The translations under genes and the position numbers were made by a program. Shown here in pieces: positions 15,697 to 23,016 of a DNA stretch of 23,016 nucleotides (positions are counted from its first letter, which is position 1; every line of letters starts with the position of its first letter). The notes beneath the pieces are model-generated. The model did no database searches, was not told the origin of the DNA, and was given only the letters and a program-made list of their open reading frames with translations. The stretch is from Desulfovibrio sp. Dsv1 (GTDB lineage Bacteria > Desulfobacterota > Desulfovibrionia > Desulfovibrionales > Desulfovibrionaceae): NCBI GenBank assembly GCA_000403945.1, contig APFI01000298.1, positions 1 through 23,016 on the forward strand, in the 5' to 3' direction.

Positions 15697-16470
15697 ATGA
15701 AATCTGCAACCGAAATTGTATCCTTCGGAAAATACAAAGGCCAGCCTCTAGAAGTTTTGCGTTCAGACCCTGAATATTGTGAATGGCTAACAGCACAAGG
15801 CTGGTTTAGAGAGAAGCATGACGCAGTGTATCAGCTTATCATCAATAATTTTGGTGAACCCGCAGAAACCCCGAAACATAATCGCCTTCAAGTAAAGTTT
15901 TTGGACAAATCACTTTGCCTACAGTTGTTTTGCTTATTGGGGTGGGAGCCTCTTGCTGATAAGAATAGTTTAATCCAGAGATTACAACAAAAGCTCAATG
16001 AATTCCGCCATGAACTTGCGACATGCAAGGACAAGCCATATCCACATAACAAGCCCGAAGACTGGCAATGGCAGATAAAGGATTATGAATCTTTTCTGAT
16101 ACCTTTTGCGGATATGGATACCGGTAAGATAGAGATTCTCCATGACTTTGAGCACTGCGGCTGGGATGTCAAAATTATAGCAAAGCTACCCCCATTTGCT
16201 AAAAATATTGGTGATTACCATAGCTGGAAACACCTGTATCAAGTCTCTTGCGCTGTTGAGGTGAAATCAGAGATCGGTGATAATTACCCGGCAATACTTC
16301 GCCAGATGAAGGCAAATGAACGAGCATACAAGGCTGATTACCGTGTGCTTGTTTTCGACAAATTTACGGCTACAGGTGCGAATTTGGAACAGGTCAAGCA
16401 GATTTTTCGTTCATCAGAGTTTCATGTACTGTCTTTTTCCGAAATTTCTGCCGGAATTTCTGCTTTATAA
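15697..16470 (+). CDS. ExoX-C domain protein with PD-(D/E)XK-like region
   Basis: The protein has 257 residues. The first 50 (IVSFGKYKGQPLEVLRSDPEYCEWL, then GWF) form the small domain seen at the C-terminus of exodeoxyribonuclease X and in DUF3820-like proteins. The last third has CAVEVKSEIGDNYPAILRQMK followed by ADYRVLVFDKF. The E-x-K after a strand and the following helix look like the core of a PD-(D/E)XK nuclease; the preceding aspartate may be in GWDVKI. So it may be a nuclease guided by an ExoX-C DNA-binding part. The start has GGAGA nine bases upstream. The domain calls are from motif reading, and the nuclease activity is inferred. Confidence 0.55.
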   Translation: MKSATEIVSFGKYKGQPLEVLRSDPEYCEWLTAQGWFREKHDAVYQLIINNFGEPAETPKHNRLQVKFLDKSLCLQLFCLLGWEPLADKNSLIQRLQQKLNEFRHELATCKDKPYPHNKPEDWQWQIKDYESFLIPFADMDTGKIEILHDFEHCGWDVKIIAKLPPFAKNIGDYHSWKHLYQVSCAVEVKSEIGDNYPAILRQMKANERAYKADYRVLVFDKFTATGANLEQVKQIFRSSEFHVLSFSEISAGISAL

Positions 16471-16497
16471 TCTGTAGTGGTAAAAAGGATGGAAAAT

Positions 16498-17319
16498 ATG
16501 AAAAAAATCACCGTGCAAGGCACAGCCATAACCGTCATTTCTGTCCAAAACGACGATTACATTTCCCTGACGGACATGCTCAAGGCCAAGGACGGAGATT
16601 TTTTCATTTCTGACTGGCTAAGAAACCGGAACACCGTTGAATATTTAGGGATTTGGGAAAGCATATACAACCCGGACTTTAATTATGGCGAATTCGCCAT
16701 AATTAAAAGTCAGGCGGGGCTAAATAGCTATAAAATCAGCGTAAAAGAATGGGTGACAAAAACCAACGCCATCGGCCTCCGGGCTACCGCTGGTCGGTAC
16801 GGGGGAACCTACGCGCATAAGGATATCGCGTTTGAGTTCGGCATGTGGATAAGCGCCGAGTTCAAAATATACCTTATCCGCGAATTTCAACGGTTAAAAG
16901 AGGAAGAGCAGCAGCGTCTTTCTCTGGAGTGGAATTTACAGCGCACTCTCGCAAAGCTGAATTACAGAATCCATACGGACGCTGTAAAAGAGCATATACT
17001 TCCGCCTGTTATCACCAAAGAGCAGGCAAGTTTTGCTTATGCTTCCGAAGCCGATCTGCTGAATATGGCGCTTTTTGGGAAAACAGCCCAACAATGGCGC
17101 AAAGAGAACCCGAAAGAAAAGGGTAACATGCGCGATTATGCATCGCTTGAGCAATTGATAGTTCTCAGCAACATAGAGAGCATCAATGCGTTGCTGATCA
17201 GCCAAAAAATTCCCCAAGGTGAACGGCTTGTGCAGTTGAACAATGTAGCTATCACGCAAATGAAGTCTTTACTCGGCAATCAACATATACGGGCGATAGC
17301 CTCTCTTGCCATTAAGTAG
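16498..17319 (+). CDS. KilA-N domain protein
   Basis: The protein has 273 residues. The KilA-N domain fills about residues 10-130: YISLTDMLKAKDGDFFISDWLRNRNT, then WVTKTNAIGLRATAGRYGGTYAHKDIAFEFGMWIS and FKIYLIREFQRLKEEE. KilA-N is a DNA-binding domain common in phages and mobile elements. The rest (NMALFGKTAQQWRKENP, NIESINALLI) resembles the tail that usually follows it in bacterial KilA-N/RhuM-like proteins. I take the third in-frame ATG at 16498, with AAGGA eight bases before it; ATGs at 16477 and 16489 are alternatives. It may regulate or help the two genes upstream. It contains the 30-bp palindrome at 16678. Confidence 0.82.
   Translation: MKKITVQGTAITVISVQNDDYISLTDMLKAKDGDFFISDWLRNRNTVEYLGIWESIYNPDFNYGEFAIIKSQAGLNSYKISVKEWVTKTNAIGLRATAGRYGGTYAHKDIAFEFGMWISAEFKIYLIREFQRLKEEEQQRLSLEWNLQRTLAKLNYRIHTDAVKEHILPPVITKEQASFAYASEADLLNMALFGKTAQQWRKENPKEKGNMRDYASLEQLIVLSNIESINALLISQKIPQGERLVQLNNVAITQMKSLLGNQHIRAIASLAIK
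16678..16707. repeat. Perfect 30-bp palindrome inside the KilA-N gene
   Basis: The left 15 bases are tttaattatggcgaa, and the right half is their exact reverse complement, with no spacer. The centre is an EcoRI-type gaattc at 16690-16695. It encodes the stretch DFNYGEFAIIK, which in relatives is similar but needs no palindrome. Confidence 0.9.
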
Positions 17320-17350
17320 CAGTTTTTATCATTGGATGTACAATTAAATT

Positions 17351-17364
17351 TATACAGCTGTATA
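17351..17364. promoter_or_regulatory. Palindromic operator candidate upstream of the PIN-like gene
   Basis: TATACAGCTGTATA is a perfect 14-bp palindrome. It ends two bases before the GAGG ribosome site of the gene starting at 17376. It would overlap the promoter or translation-initiation region, a common place for autoregulation in toxin-like genes. Confidence 0.45.
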
Positions 17365-17375
17365 TTGAGGTGATA

Positions 17376-18221
17376 ATGCGATATTATTTGGAGACTTCTG
17401 CAATAAGGAAGCTTTCACCAAAGCTATCAACATTTGCTTCCAACAGCAATGTATTCACATCTAGTTTGGTATTATTTGAATTGATATCCGGGATGACAGA
17501 ACGTGATTACGCTCTGCGCAAGATGACTATCAAGAGAACTCTAGAGTCAGGGATAAATATTGACTTTGATAGTTTTGATATAAAAAAATATAAATGCGTA
17601 GGTATAGAAGAAGATGATATTGATGGAAAACTAGCGAAAGAAATGGCTAATATTATTATAAACAGCACTTCGTTTTCAGAGTTAGAAAATGAGCGCATAT
17701 TTATCAACAATGATATTTTTTCACTTGCCGATTTTACACTATTCGACAAAAATTTATCAGAAACGATTGTTAACCTGACGAATCAAGCAGCAGAGATATT
17801 TTCAGTGCGCACAAAAGAAGAAAAAAAACATGATAGAAATATACTTCTTAACGAAGGTATGCTCTTTAGCTATTCTAGAATCCTATCAGAGATATTAGTT
17901 TCAACAACAGTTGAAAATGCTACTCAAACCTATAGACCATCAGAAGAATATTTTTCTGTTATAGAAAAATATGACGGAAGTCTTGATCTATTTTGCTACT
18001 GCATTGTCTGCAAGTCTGTTTTAGCACAAATACAAGGTAACACATTTGGTAAAAATGACGGCTTTGATATATTGCATACCTGTTTCATGTCGCATGATGA
18101 TGTCATTGTATCTGATGACCAGATATTCAAGGTGATTGAAAAAGACTGTTCCGGGCCAAAATGTTACACCTCTGAAGAGTTTGAAAATGAATTCGTGAGA
18201 ATGCACCACAGCAGTGAGTAA
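17376..18221 (+). CDS. PIN-like domain protein, AT-rich
   Basis: The protein has 281 residues. It begins MRYYLETSAIRKL and continues with FTSSLVLFELISG, the first two acidic elements of a PIN nuclease (E6, with Glu in place of the usual Asp, and E35). Near the C-terminus GFDILHTCFMSHDDVIVSDDQIFKVIE supplies the later aspartates. PIN domains cleave RNA and occur in toxins and defence proteins. The ATG at 17376 has GAGGTG just upstream; an in-frame GTG at 17370 is less likely. Its base composition is clearly more AT-rich than the neighbours, a sign of separate transfer. No antitoxin-like small gene is adjacent. It converges with the helicase, only 39 bp away. Confidence 0.6.
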   Translation: MRYYLETSAIRKLSPKLSTFASNSNVFTSSLVLFELISGMTERDYALRKMTIKRTLESGINIDFDSFDIKKYKCVGIEEDDIDGKLAKEMANIIINSTSFSELENERIFINNDIFSLADFTLFDKNLSETIVNLTNQAAEIFSVRTKEEKKHDRNILLNEGMLFSYSRILSEILVSTTVENATQTYRPSEEYFSVIEKYDGSLDLFCYCIVCKSVLAQIQGNTFGKNDGFDILHTCFMSHDDVIVSDDQIFKVIEKDCSGPKCYTSEEFENEFVRMHHSSE

Positions 18222-18260
18222 ATTTTCCATGAGCGGTGTAGCCAATGGGGTAACTTGTCG

Positions 18261-20777
18261 TCAATACTGCTTGATTGATACCGCATAAGAAGCGAGTAAG
18301 CTATCTACGCCAAGAGCGTGTGAGTCGAGTAATTTCTGTATTTGTGTTGTAGACATATCGCTAAAATCGAATGACTCAAAAGAACTAAAAAACTGCCTTA
18401 CATTTTTTGTCAACTTTTTTAACTCGTTAACCCTTATCACCTCCACCGGATGCGTAAAGGCGGCAGATGAGGCTAGTTTCTTTGCTGGGTGTATGATTAT
18501 ATTTTTACAATTCATGCCCTTATAGTGTCTTTCAAACCAAGCGCAGGAGCTATTCATTTGCTCACTTTCTGACTTATTAATTTCAGCCCTCTCAAGCTTC
18601 ACTTCATTTTTGCACTCAAATAAAATATATTGTTTATCGTTTAGCGCCCATAAATTGTCCGGCCCTTCTTTCCACTCTTTGTCTGGCCTTTCGCCCACAA
18701 AACCCAACGCCCTACTCAGTTCATGGAGTGCTTTTTCAAAGTTATCTGACTTGACGCTAAAAACCAAATTTTCAAGGATATCCGATATGACGATATCGAG
18801 ATCAGCGTAAGTCGAAAACTGACTCACCCACTTTATTATTCTTTCCACTCGACCATGACTTATCAACGTCAATCTAGTTACAGTTACTCCTTCAGCTGGT
18901 TTGAGTAGATCCCTATTTGATTCATAAGCAGCTATCTGAAGCTTGTTCGACTCTGTACGGTTTGCCCGATAGTTGTATCGAGCCATCATTTGAAGATACC
19001 AGCCCTTCTCATCGCGAGCATAGGGGCTTTTATCCATCAGCTTTTGTATTTCTTGAGATGCTTCATTATATTTCCCGCTTATATATAATTTCTCTGCATG
19101 TAATTCCTGCGTATAGCAGTCAAGTGAATTCCCATTTGGGGTTTTATTAGGCATTTTATCCATGTTTTCTTTATAATACTCTTTCCAACCACCATCTCTA
19201 CCAATGCATTGCATAATAAGATCATTCAGGGCTTTGTATGGAGAAGAACCTTCTGATATGTCTTGCTTTGCAAGATCAACGAGTTCAAGTCCTATAGATA
19301 TTTGTGTTGCCATTTGTGCTGATAGATAATTTCGTGATTTTTTTTCTCGCAATAGGCGAACCAGTGGTTGCCCAAGGATAATTATAACTGAGTAGTCCTT
19401 TTCTCCACGAACACTACGCCCCATTCCTTGTTCGACCGTTCGCAAAGTACGCATTAAGGTTGCAGCGCTGTTTGGACGACATTGTTCATCATACAAGTCA
19501 ATTAGGCTTTCAGAAAATGGTTTCCCGTCAAAAATTAAGACACGGCAAGTGCGGTCTGGCAGGTCAATGCCGTCATATCGATTGACTAGCACTATCGTTT
19601 TACTAAAGTCTCCAGACGCTAGACGAGCAATGGAGTCGTCTACAGTCTCAGTATTGGCAACCACTGCCCCATAAGCACTCCAATCTTTTGTCCATTCAAA
19701 ACCAGGAGATAACGCTACAATGCCAAGGCTGCGATCTTCTTTTGGCTTGGAAAATTTTTCAACAAGAAACTCACGCGTTAGAGATTTGTCAATCAATGAT
19801 GGAATCAGTATCATTTTTTCCCCAGACCATTTTTCATTTTCAAATGTTAGGGGATTCAAAATCGTTTCTGGGGATAAATGCAGCCCTTTTATAAGGAAAG
19901 CATCGTCGGTGACTGTTGCCGACATAAAGATTCTACATTCAGCATTCGTGTAGCTGCCAAAAGCATCAAGAGGAGGAGCAAAAGGCTCTATTTCCAAGGA
20001 TTGTCCAGAAAAAACACACTGGCAATACCGTAAAATATTTTTCAGTAAGGGCCACGCAAATTTTATGCTTTTTGAACTTGAGTATTCAGACAAGATACGG
20101 GCTGTATCTGATTCATGGTCTAGCCAACTCCAATATGGAACTGGAAGCAGTGCTTCTCTTTTTTTGTTTATTATGTCCGCAAATGTTCCATATCCTTGGC
20201 ACTCAAGTTGGTTTGCAAATAAATCAAAAAGAACGTTATACGCAGGATCTTCTCGTTTAATTGTTATTTTACAAGCTTGACGTATTGAGTCTGAACATGC
20301 ATGAGCGTCATCAATTAGTAATGCACCAACATCAATAGAGTTTTTGTAAAGTTTGAATTTTGTCAGGCCATTAAAAAGCTTTTGGACAGATGTAACAAAT
20401 ATTTTATTGCCTTCTAAAAAATCATCTGGCAAGTCGTCATCCGTTGTACATGTCGCTATTCCAAACTGACTTGCTTGTTCGCATGTTTGATTTACAAGGT
20501 AATTGTTTGGGCATAAATACAGAGATGGGCCTTTTTTTTCGTTCAATTTACTTTGAAGCATTAAAAGTCCAACAAGGGTTTTTCCTTGTCCTGTATGTAA
20601 CTTCACGATTACATCTTTTTTATTTGCATGGCTTGCAAACCATTCATTCAGCACTGATTCCTGAGCAGGGCGCAAAGGGCCTTTGTCATGGGCTCTATCA
20701 AGCGTGTCATAGAGCAATACCGGATTGGTAGGAGCAGCTATTTTTTTTCCAGCCAGCTTTTTTCTGAAATCAACCAT
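18261..20777 (-). CDS. DEAD/DEAH helicase with C-terminal PD-(D/E)XK motif
   Basis: The protein has 838 residues. The helicase part has motif I (HTGQGKT, 61-67), motif Ia (LYLCPNNYLV), motif II (LLIDDAHA, DDAH at 156-159), motif III (IFMSATVT) and motif VI (QGMGRSVRG). Near residues 705-724 GPDNLWAL is followed by YILFECKN. P706-D707 with E721-C-K723 is a classic PD-(D/E)XK nuclease signature. The start has AAGGAG nine bases upstream. This is probably an anti-phage or anti-plasmid effector that unwinds and cuts nucleic acid. It is not one of the named systems I can match with confidence. The helicase call is very safe; the nuclease call comes from the motif only. Confidence 0.85.
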   Translation of the reverse strand: MVDFRKKLAGKKIAAPTNPVLLYDTLDRAHDKGPLRPAQESVLNEWFASHANKKDVIVKLHTGQGKTLVGLLMLQSKLNEKKGPSLYLCPNNYLVNQTCEQASQFGIATCTTDDDLPDDFLEGNKIFVTSVQKLFNGLTKFKLYKNSIDVGALLIDDAHACSDSIRQACKITIKREDPAYNVLFDLFANQLECQGYGTFADIINKKREALLPVPYWSWLDHESDTARILSEYSSSKSIKFAWPLLKNILRYCQCVFSGQSLEIEPFAPPLDAFGSYTNAECRIFMSATVTDDAFLIKGLHLSPETILNPLTFENEKWSGEKMILIPSLIDKSLTREFLVEKFSKPKEDRSLGIVALSPGFEWTKDWSAYGAVVANTETVDDSIARLASGDFSKTIVLVNRYDGIDLPDRTCRVLIFDGKPFSESLIDLYDEQCRPNSAATLMRTLRTVEQGMGRSVRGEKDYSVIIILGQPLVRLLREKKSRNYLSAQMATQISIGLELVDLAKQDISEGSSPYKALNDLIMQCIGRDGGWKEYYKENMDKMPNKTPNGNSLDCYTQELHAEKLYISGKYNEASQEIQKLMDKSPYARDEKGWYLQMMARYNYRANRTESNKLQIAAYESNRDLLKPAEGVTVTRLTLISHGRVERIIKWVSQFSTYADLDIVISDILENLVFSVKSDNFEKALHELSRALGFVGERPDKEWKEGPDNLWALNDKQYILFECKNEVKLERAEINKSESEQMNSSCAWFERHYKGMNCKNIIIHPAKKLASSAAFTHPVEVIRVNELKKLTKNVRQFFSSFESFDFSDMSTTQIQKLLDSHALGVDSLLASYAVSIKQY

Positions 20778-21238
20778 AATATGTGCTCCTTGAGTTTTAA
20801 GCTTCCATTAGTAGCACGTGGGTAGAACTGATTTTTCAATCATAGCCACTTTTTTGCCCTTTTACTAGCCGATACCTAGTTCGCCTCATCGACGTATGTA
20901 CACTGCAAGATCTACGGTTGACTATCTTGATTGTTTCTTCTTTTTTAATTTTTTGCCTCTTGGTTTTTATGCACGACACCTACGGCCCTACCATGCGACA
21001 CTTATTTTTTGTGAGCGAGGCGACTAAGGGCAAATAGCCGGAAAGGTGGAGTGGATCTCCTCTATGGAGTGGCGATTTTGGCACTGAAAAGCGGGAATAA
21101 TGGCGTTCGGAAGGTGAAAAGAGCGAACTGCCCTTGGGTTTTGGGGCAAACCCTTTTATAGCCTATTTCTAGCTGGCGTCCTGTCCTGGGCTGTATCCCG
21201 GTGGATACCCCAAGGCCGCGTTGGTTCGTCGCTGAGCC
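20778..21238. other. Intergenic region between helicase and RepA-like gene
   Basis: This 461-bp stretch has no convincing gene. The part nearest the helicase holds its ribosome site (20786-20791) and AT-rich runs at 20935-20970 that may serve as its promoter. Further right, gggttt and aaaccc (21136-21153) form a 6-bp hairpin followed by tttt, and GTATCC/GGATAC (21193-21208) form a hairpin with a CGGT loop. The sequence ggagtgg occurs twice near 21050-21070. Because it lies just downstream of the replication gene, it could contain a replication origin, but I see no iterons. Confidence 0.4.
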
Positions 21239-21955
21239 TCACGGGAATCTATCCCTTGGAGGACAAACTCGCTCCATTTCCGGCTCCAGGCTATCCGGCG
21301 TTCCATGCGCTCTTCTTCGGCACGGGGGGGAGAGGCGCTGGAAAGCACGTCCGACCGGGCTTCTGAATTTGTCCCGTATCCGATTCATAAACTCAGAGAG
21401 CTTGCGGTTTGCCTTCTGCGCTTTACGGCGGAGCCTTTCGGATGCCCTGGCCCGTTCCCGGTGCAGCATGGGGTCAAGCCCCAGCCATTCAAAAAGCGCC
21501 TCCGTCACCACACGGATGGCCCGGCAGCCGAAATACATGCCCTCGTCCTTCTGTGTGCGGGGTTGATTCACTCTCATAAAGCCCGCCTCTTTCAGCAGGG
21601 CAATGGCCCGTTCACAACGCCGCTGGCCTATACCTGAATCGCGGACAATAGTTCGCATGTCTATGTCGATGAAGCCATTTTCCAGCGTGGGCGTTCCCAG
21701 GCAGAAAGAAGCAAGGTCAAGGTGGAACAAGATAGTCTCAATGACAATCTGACACGCCTCACGCCGTTCTGAGCGCGTTTTTCGGTGAGGGTGAGATTGG
21801 AGTAGCTTACACTTCTTCGGATGGAAATACCACGCCTTGGCCCGCTCCGCAGCCAGCGACAGAATGCGCGGCAAGCCGCCCTTGCCTTTCCTGATGGGGT
21901 TGGCTGGGGAAAGGTTTGGATGCTTGGGATCATGGCCGCAACGGTTGCCGGTCAT
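21239..21955 (-). CDS. repA: RepA-like plasmid replication initiator (IncFII_repA type)
   Basis: The protein has 238 residues. RSERREACQIVIETILFHLDLAS, IDIDMRTIVRDSGIGQRRCERAIALLKEAGFM and EGMYFGCRAIRVVTEALFEWLGLD follow the order seen in IncFII RepA proteins: a helical lead, a winged-helix unit, then a strand-turn region. An Arg/Lys-rich tail comes after (RRKAQKANRKLSEFMNRI). The open frame reaches back to 22150 over the methyltransferase end. The ATG at 21955, with GGTGGA just upstream, fits better and removes the overlap. This initiator suggests the window is, or derives from, a plasmid. Confidence 0.7.
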   Translation of the reverse strand: MTGNRCGHDPKHPNLSPANPIRKGKGGLPRILSLAAERAKAWYFHPKKCKLLQSHPHRKTRSERREACQIVIETILFHLDLASFCLGTPTLENGFIDIDMRTIVRDSGIGQRRCERAIALLKEAGFMRVNQPRTQKDEGMYFGCRAIRVVTEALFEWLGLDPMLHRERARASERLRRKAQKANRKLSEFMNRIRDKFRSPVGRAFQRLSPPCRRRAHGTPDSLEPEMERVCPPRDRFP

Positions 21956-22037
21956 ATTTCCACCCCGCGCGGGGTGAAAACCCGGATATGCTCGAAATAC
22001 GTGTGAGCGGTCGCGCAAGATGAGAATTTTCGTCACG

Positions 22038-22850
22038 CTACTTGAGAACGTGCCAATGCCGATTTTTGACTTTGGCACGTTCCTTGCTGGTAGACTTTTT
22101 CCCTCCCGATTTTCCCCATGATTTTTTCTCGGTCTGGAGGATGCGGTCACGGCTGATGGCGTAGTATTCCTCGGACAGTTCTATACCCACATATCCCCTG
22201 CCGGATTCACGGCAGGCCACGCCCACCGAGCCGCCGCCCATGAACGGGTCAAGCACGACGCCTTCCGGGCCGGTGATGCCCAGCAAGTCATGGATGAGGG
22301 CCACGGGCTTGCTTGTCAGATGCACCTTCTGCTTGGCGATGACGGGGTAGGAATACAGGCCCGGCAGGCAGGAGCGCGTTGCAAGGGTTAGACTGCCCTT
22401 GCAGGCGTAGAGGACATACTCGCACTGCTGGCGGAACTTGCCGATTTGCGGGCGGGCGCTCCGCTTGTCCCAAGGCACGATGCCCAGCCATTTCCAGCCA
22501 GCGCCCTGCACGGCGTCTGTCAGGGCGGGCAGTTGCCGCCAGTCCGTGAACACCATCAGGGGCGCTCCGGCACGCGCCACGCGCCAGCACTGAACCAGCC
22601 AGAGCGTACACCACATGGTCCAGCTGCGCTGGTCCTTGGCGTCGCCCAGCATGGGCGGGTAGCGCTTCTTGCAGCCGCTTGACTGGTACTTGCTGGCCGG
22701 GTCGGCCTGCCGGGCCGACATGCTCATGCCGCCGCTGGAATACGGCGGATCGGTCAGGATGGCGTCCACGCTGTCGGCGGGCATTTCGGAAAGGATGGTC
22801 AGGGAATCGCCGTTGAACAGGGTCACATTGTCAAAAATTTCCTTCTTCAT
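22038..22850 (-). CDS. DNA methyltransferase, beta class (N6/N4 type)
   Basis: The protein has 270 residues. The catalytic motif DPPY (34-37) comes before the SAM-binding motif FMGGG (203-207), and ESGRGYVGIELSEEYY follows. This IV-then-I order marks the beta group. The tail after residue 245 is basic (KKSWGKSGGKKSTSKERAKVK). There is no restriction gene beside it, so it is probably an orphan enzyme, as often found on phages and plasmids to evade host restriction or regulate replication. Its base composition is clearly more GC-rich than the defence genes. The recognition site cannot be read from sequence. Confidence 0.9.
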   Translation of the reverse strand: MKKEIFDNVTLFNGDSLTILSEMPADSVDAILTDPPYSSGGMSMSARQADPASKYQSSGCKKRYPPMLGDAKDQRSWTMWCTLWLVQCWRVARAGAPLMVFTDWRQLPALTDAVQGAGWKWLGIVPWDKRSARPQIGKFRQQCEYVLYACKGSLTLATRSCLPGLYSYPVIAKQKVHLTSKPVALIHDLLGITGPEGVVLDPFMGGGSVGVACRESGRGYVGIELSEEYYAISRDRILQTEKKSWGKSGGKKSTSKERAKVKNRHWHVLK

Positions 22851-22867
22851 TAATTTCCTTCTTCATT
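22836..22867 (-). repeat. Tandem 16-bp duplication at the methyltransferase start
   Basis: The unit AATGAAGAAGGAAATT occurs twice in direct tandem. The second ATG is the annotated start, and the first copy supplies its ribosome site (AAGAAGGA). The first ATG (22866) opens an 11-codon frame, MKKEINEEGNF, ending at 22831 across the real start in another frame. Confidence 0.85.
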
Positions 22868-23003
22868 GTGCTGTAAGGGGTTGCGCCCCGACGATTCTCC
22901 GCATACCCTGTGGCAGTCTCGCCTTGAGACACAAAGCAGGCGGATTCTCTGCGGATGGCGGCAATCCATCCGTGGGGCCGTGGCGGGCTTGTAGCCCGTC
23001 GGC
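22868..23003. other. Cluster of four hairpins upstream of the methyltransferase
   Basis: There is no gene here. Four small inverted repeats follow one another: GGGG/CCCC (22877-22889), GTCTC/GAGAC (22916-22930), CGGATGG/CCATCCG (22952-22972, perfect 7-bp arms) and CGGGC/GCCCG (22984-22998, perfect 5-bp arms). The motif gattct occurs at 22892 and again near 22943. The region may be part of an origin or a control region cut off by the window end. Confidence 0.5.
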
Positions 23004-23016
23004 GGGGGGGGGGGGG
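23004..23016. other. Terminal run of 13 G
   Basis: The window ends in 13 consecutive G. This is typical of dark-cycle reads in two-colour sequencing or of a poorly assembled contig end. The true sequence to the right is unknown. Confidence 0.8.

Noticed and set aside
21956..22150. N-terminal extension of the RepA-like protein
   Set aside because: The longer frame overlaps the methyltransferase gene, its residues look like antisense-type filler, and the ATG at 21955 has a better ribosome site.
1..23016. CRISPR array, retron or rRNA genes
   Set aside because: No regularly spaced direct repeats, no reverse transcriptase and no rRNA-like stretch were seen anywhere in the window.

Overview
The window reads as DNA from a diderm (Gram-negative) bacterium: it encodes a TonB-dependent outer-membrane receptor and its own ExbB-ExbD-TonB energiser. 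The protein flavour (IS481-type transposase, PRK06851- and PRK05802-like pieces, relaxase with a C-terminal LPD7-like region) suggests an anaerobic, Desulfovibrionaceae-like host. That taxonomic guess rests on memory and is not proven by the sequence. A RepA-like replication initiator, a relaxase operon and no visible integrase suggest a mobilizable plasmid, or a plasmid-derived island. The last 13 bases are all G, which looks like a contig end or read artefact.

Layout. (1) 75-1280: a decayed IS481-family insertion sequence with both terminal inverted repeats still visible. (2) 1375-11405: a siderophore or metallophore uptake locus. A divergent AraC/PchR/YbtA-type regulator faces a FyuA-like TonB-dependent receptor. 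The receptor is followed by a SAM methyltransferase, a NitT/TauT-type ABC importer (binding protein, permease, ATPase), a DUF6064-like membrane protein, a cysteine-rich chimeric protein, and exbB-exbD-tonB. The binding protein and the DUF6064 gene are broken by frameshifts, so the inner-membrane half of the pathway may be decaying or mis-sequenced. No siderophore biosynthesis genes are present, which fits scavenging of a foreign chelate. (3) 11406-11873: a structured intergenic element with a good intrinsic terminator, then a 63-residue orphan gene. (4) 11963-14437 (minus strand): a mobilization operon of lytic transglycosylase, ribbon-helix-helix MobC/TraJ-like protein and relaxase. (5) 14438-14830: a divergent control region rich in inverted repeats, which may also hold oriT. 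(6) 14831-20777: a defence-like cassette of an AbiJ-type HEPN protein, an ExoX-C plus PD-(D/E)XK-like protein, a KilA-N protein, an AT-rich PIN-like protein, and a convergent 838-residue DEAD/DEAH helicase with a C-terminal PD-(D/E)XK motif. (7) 21239-22850 (minus strand): a RepA-like initiator and a beta-class DNA methyltransferase, preceded by a run of hairpins.

How it works together. The element appears to combine replication and mobilization functions with two cargoes: metal-chelate acquisition and anti-phage or anti-plasmid defence. The most novel-looking part is the helicase-nuclease next to the PIN-like gene, together with the three-gene HEPN / nuclease-like / KilA-N operon.
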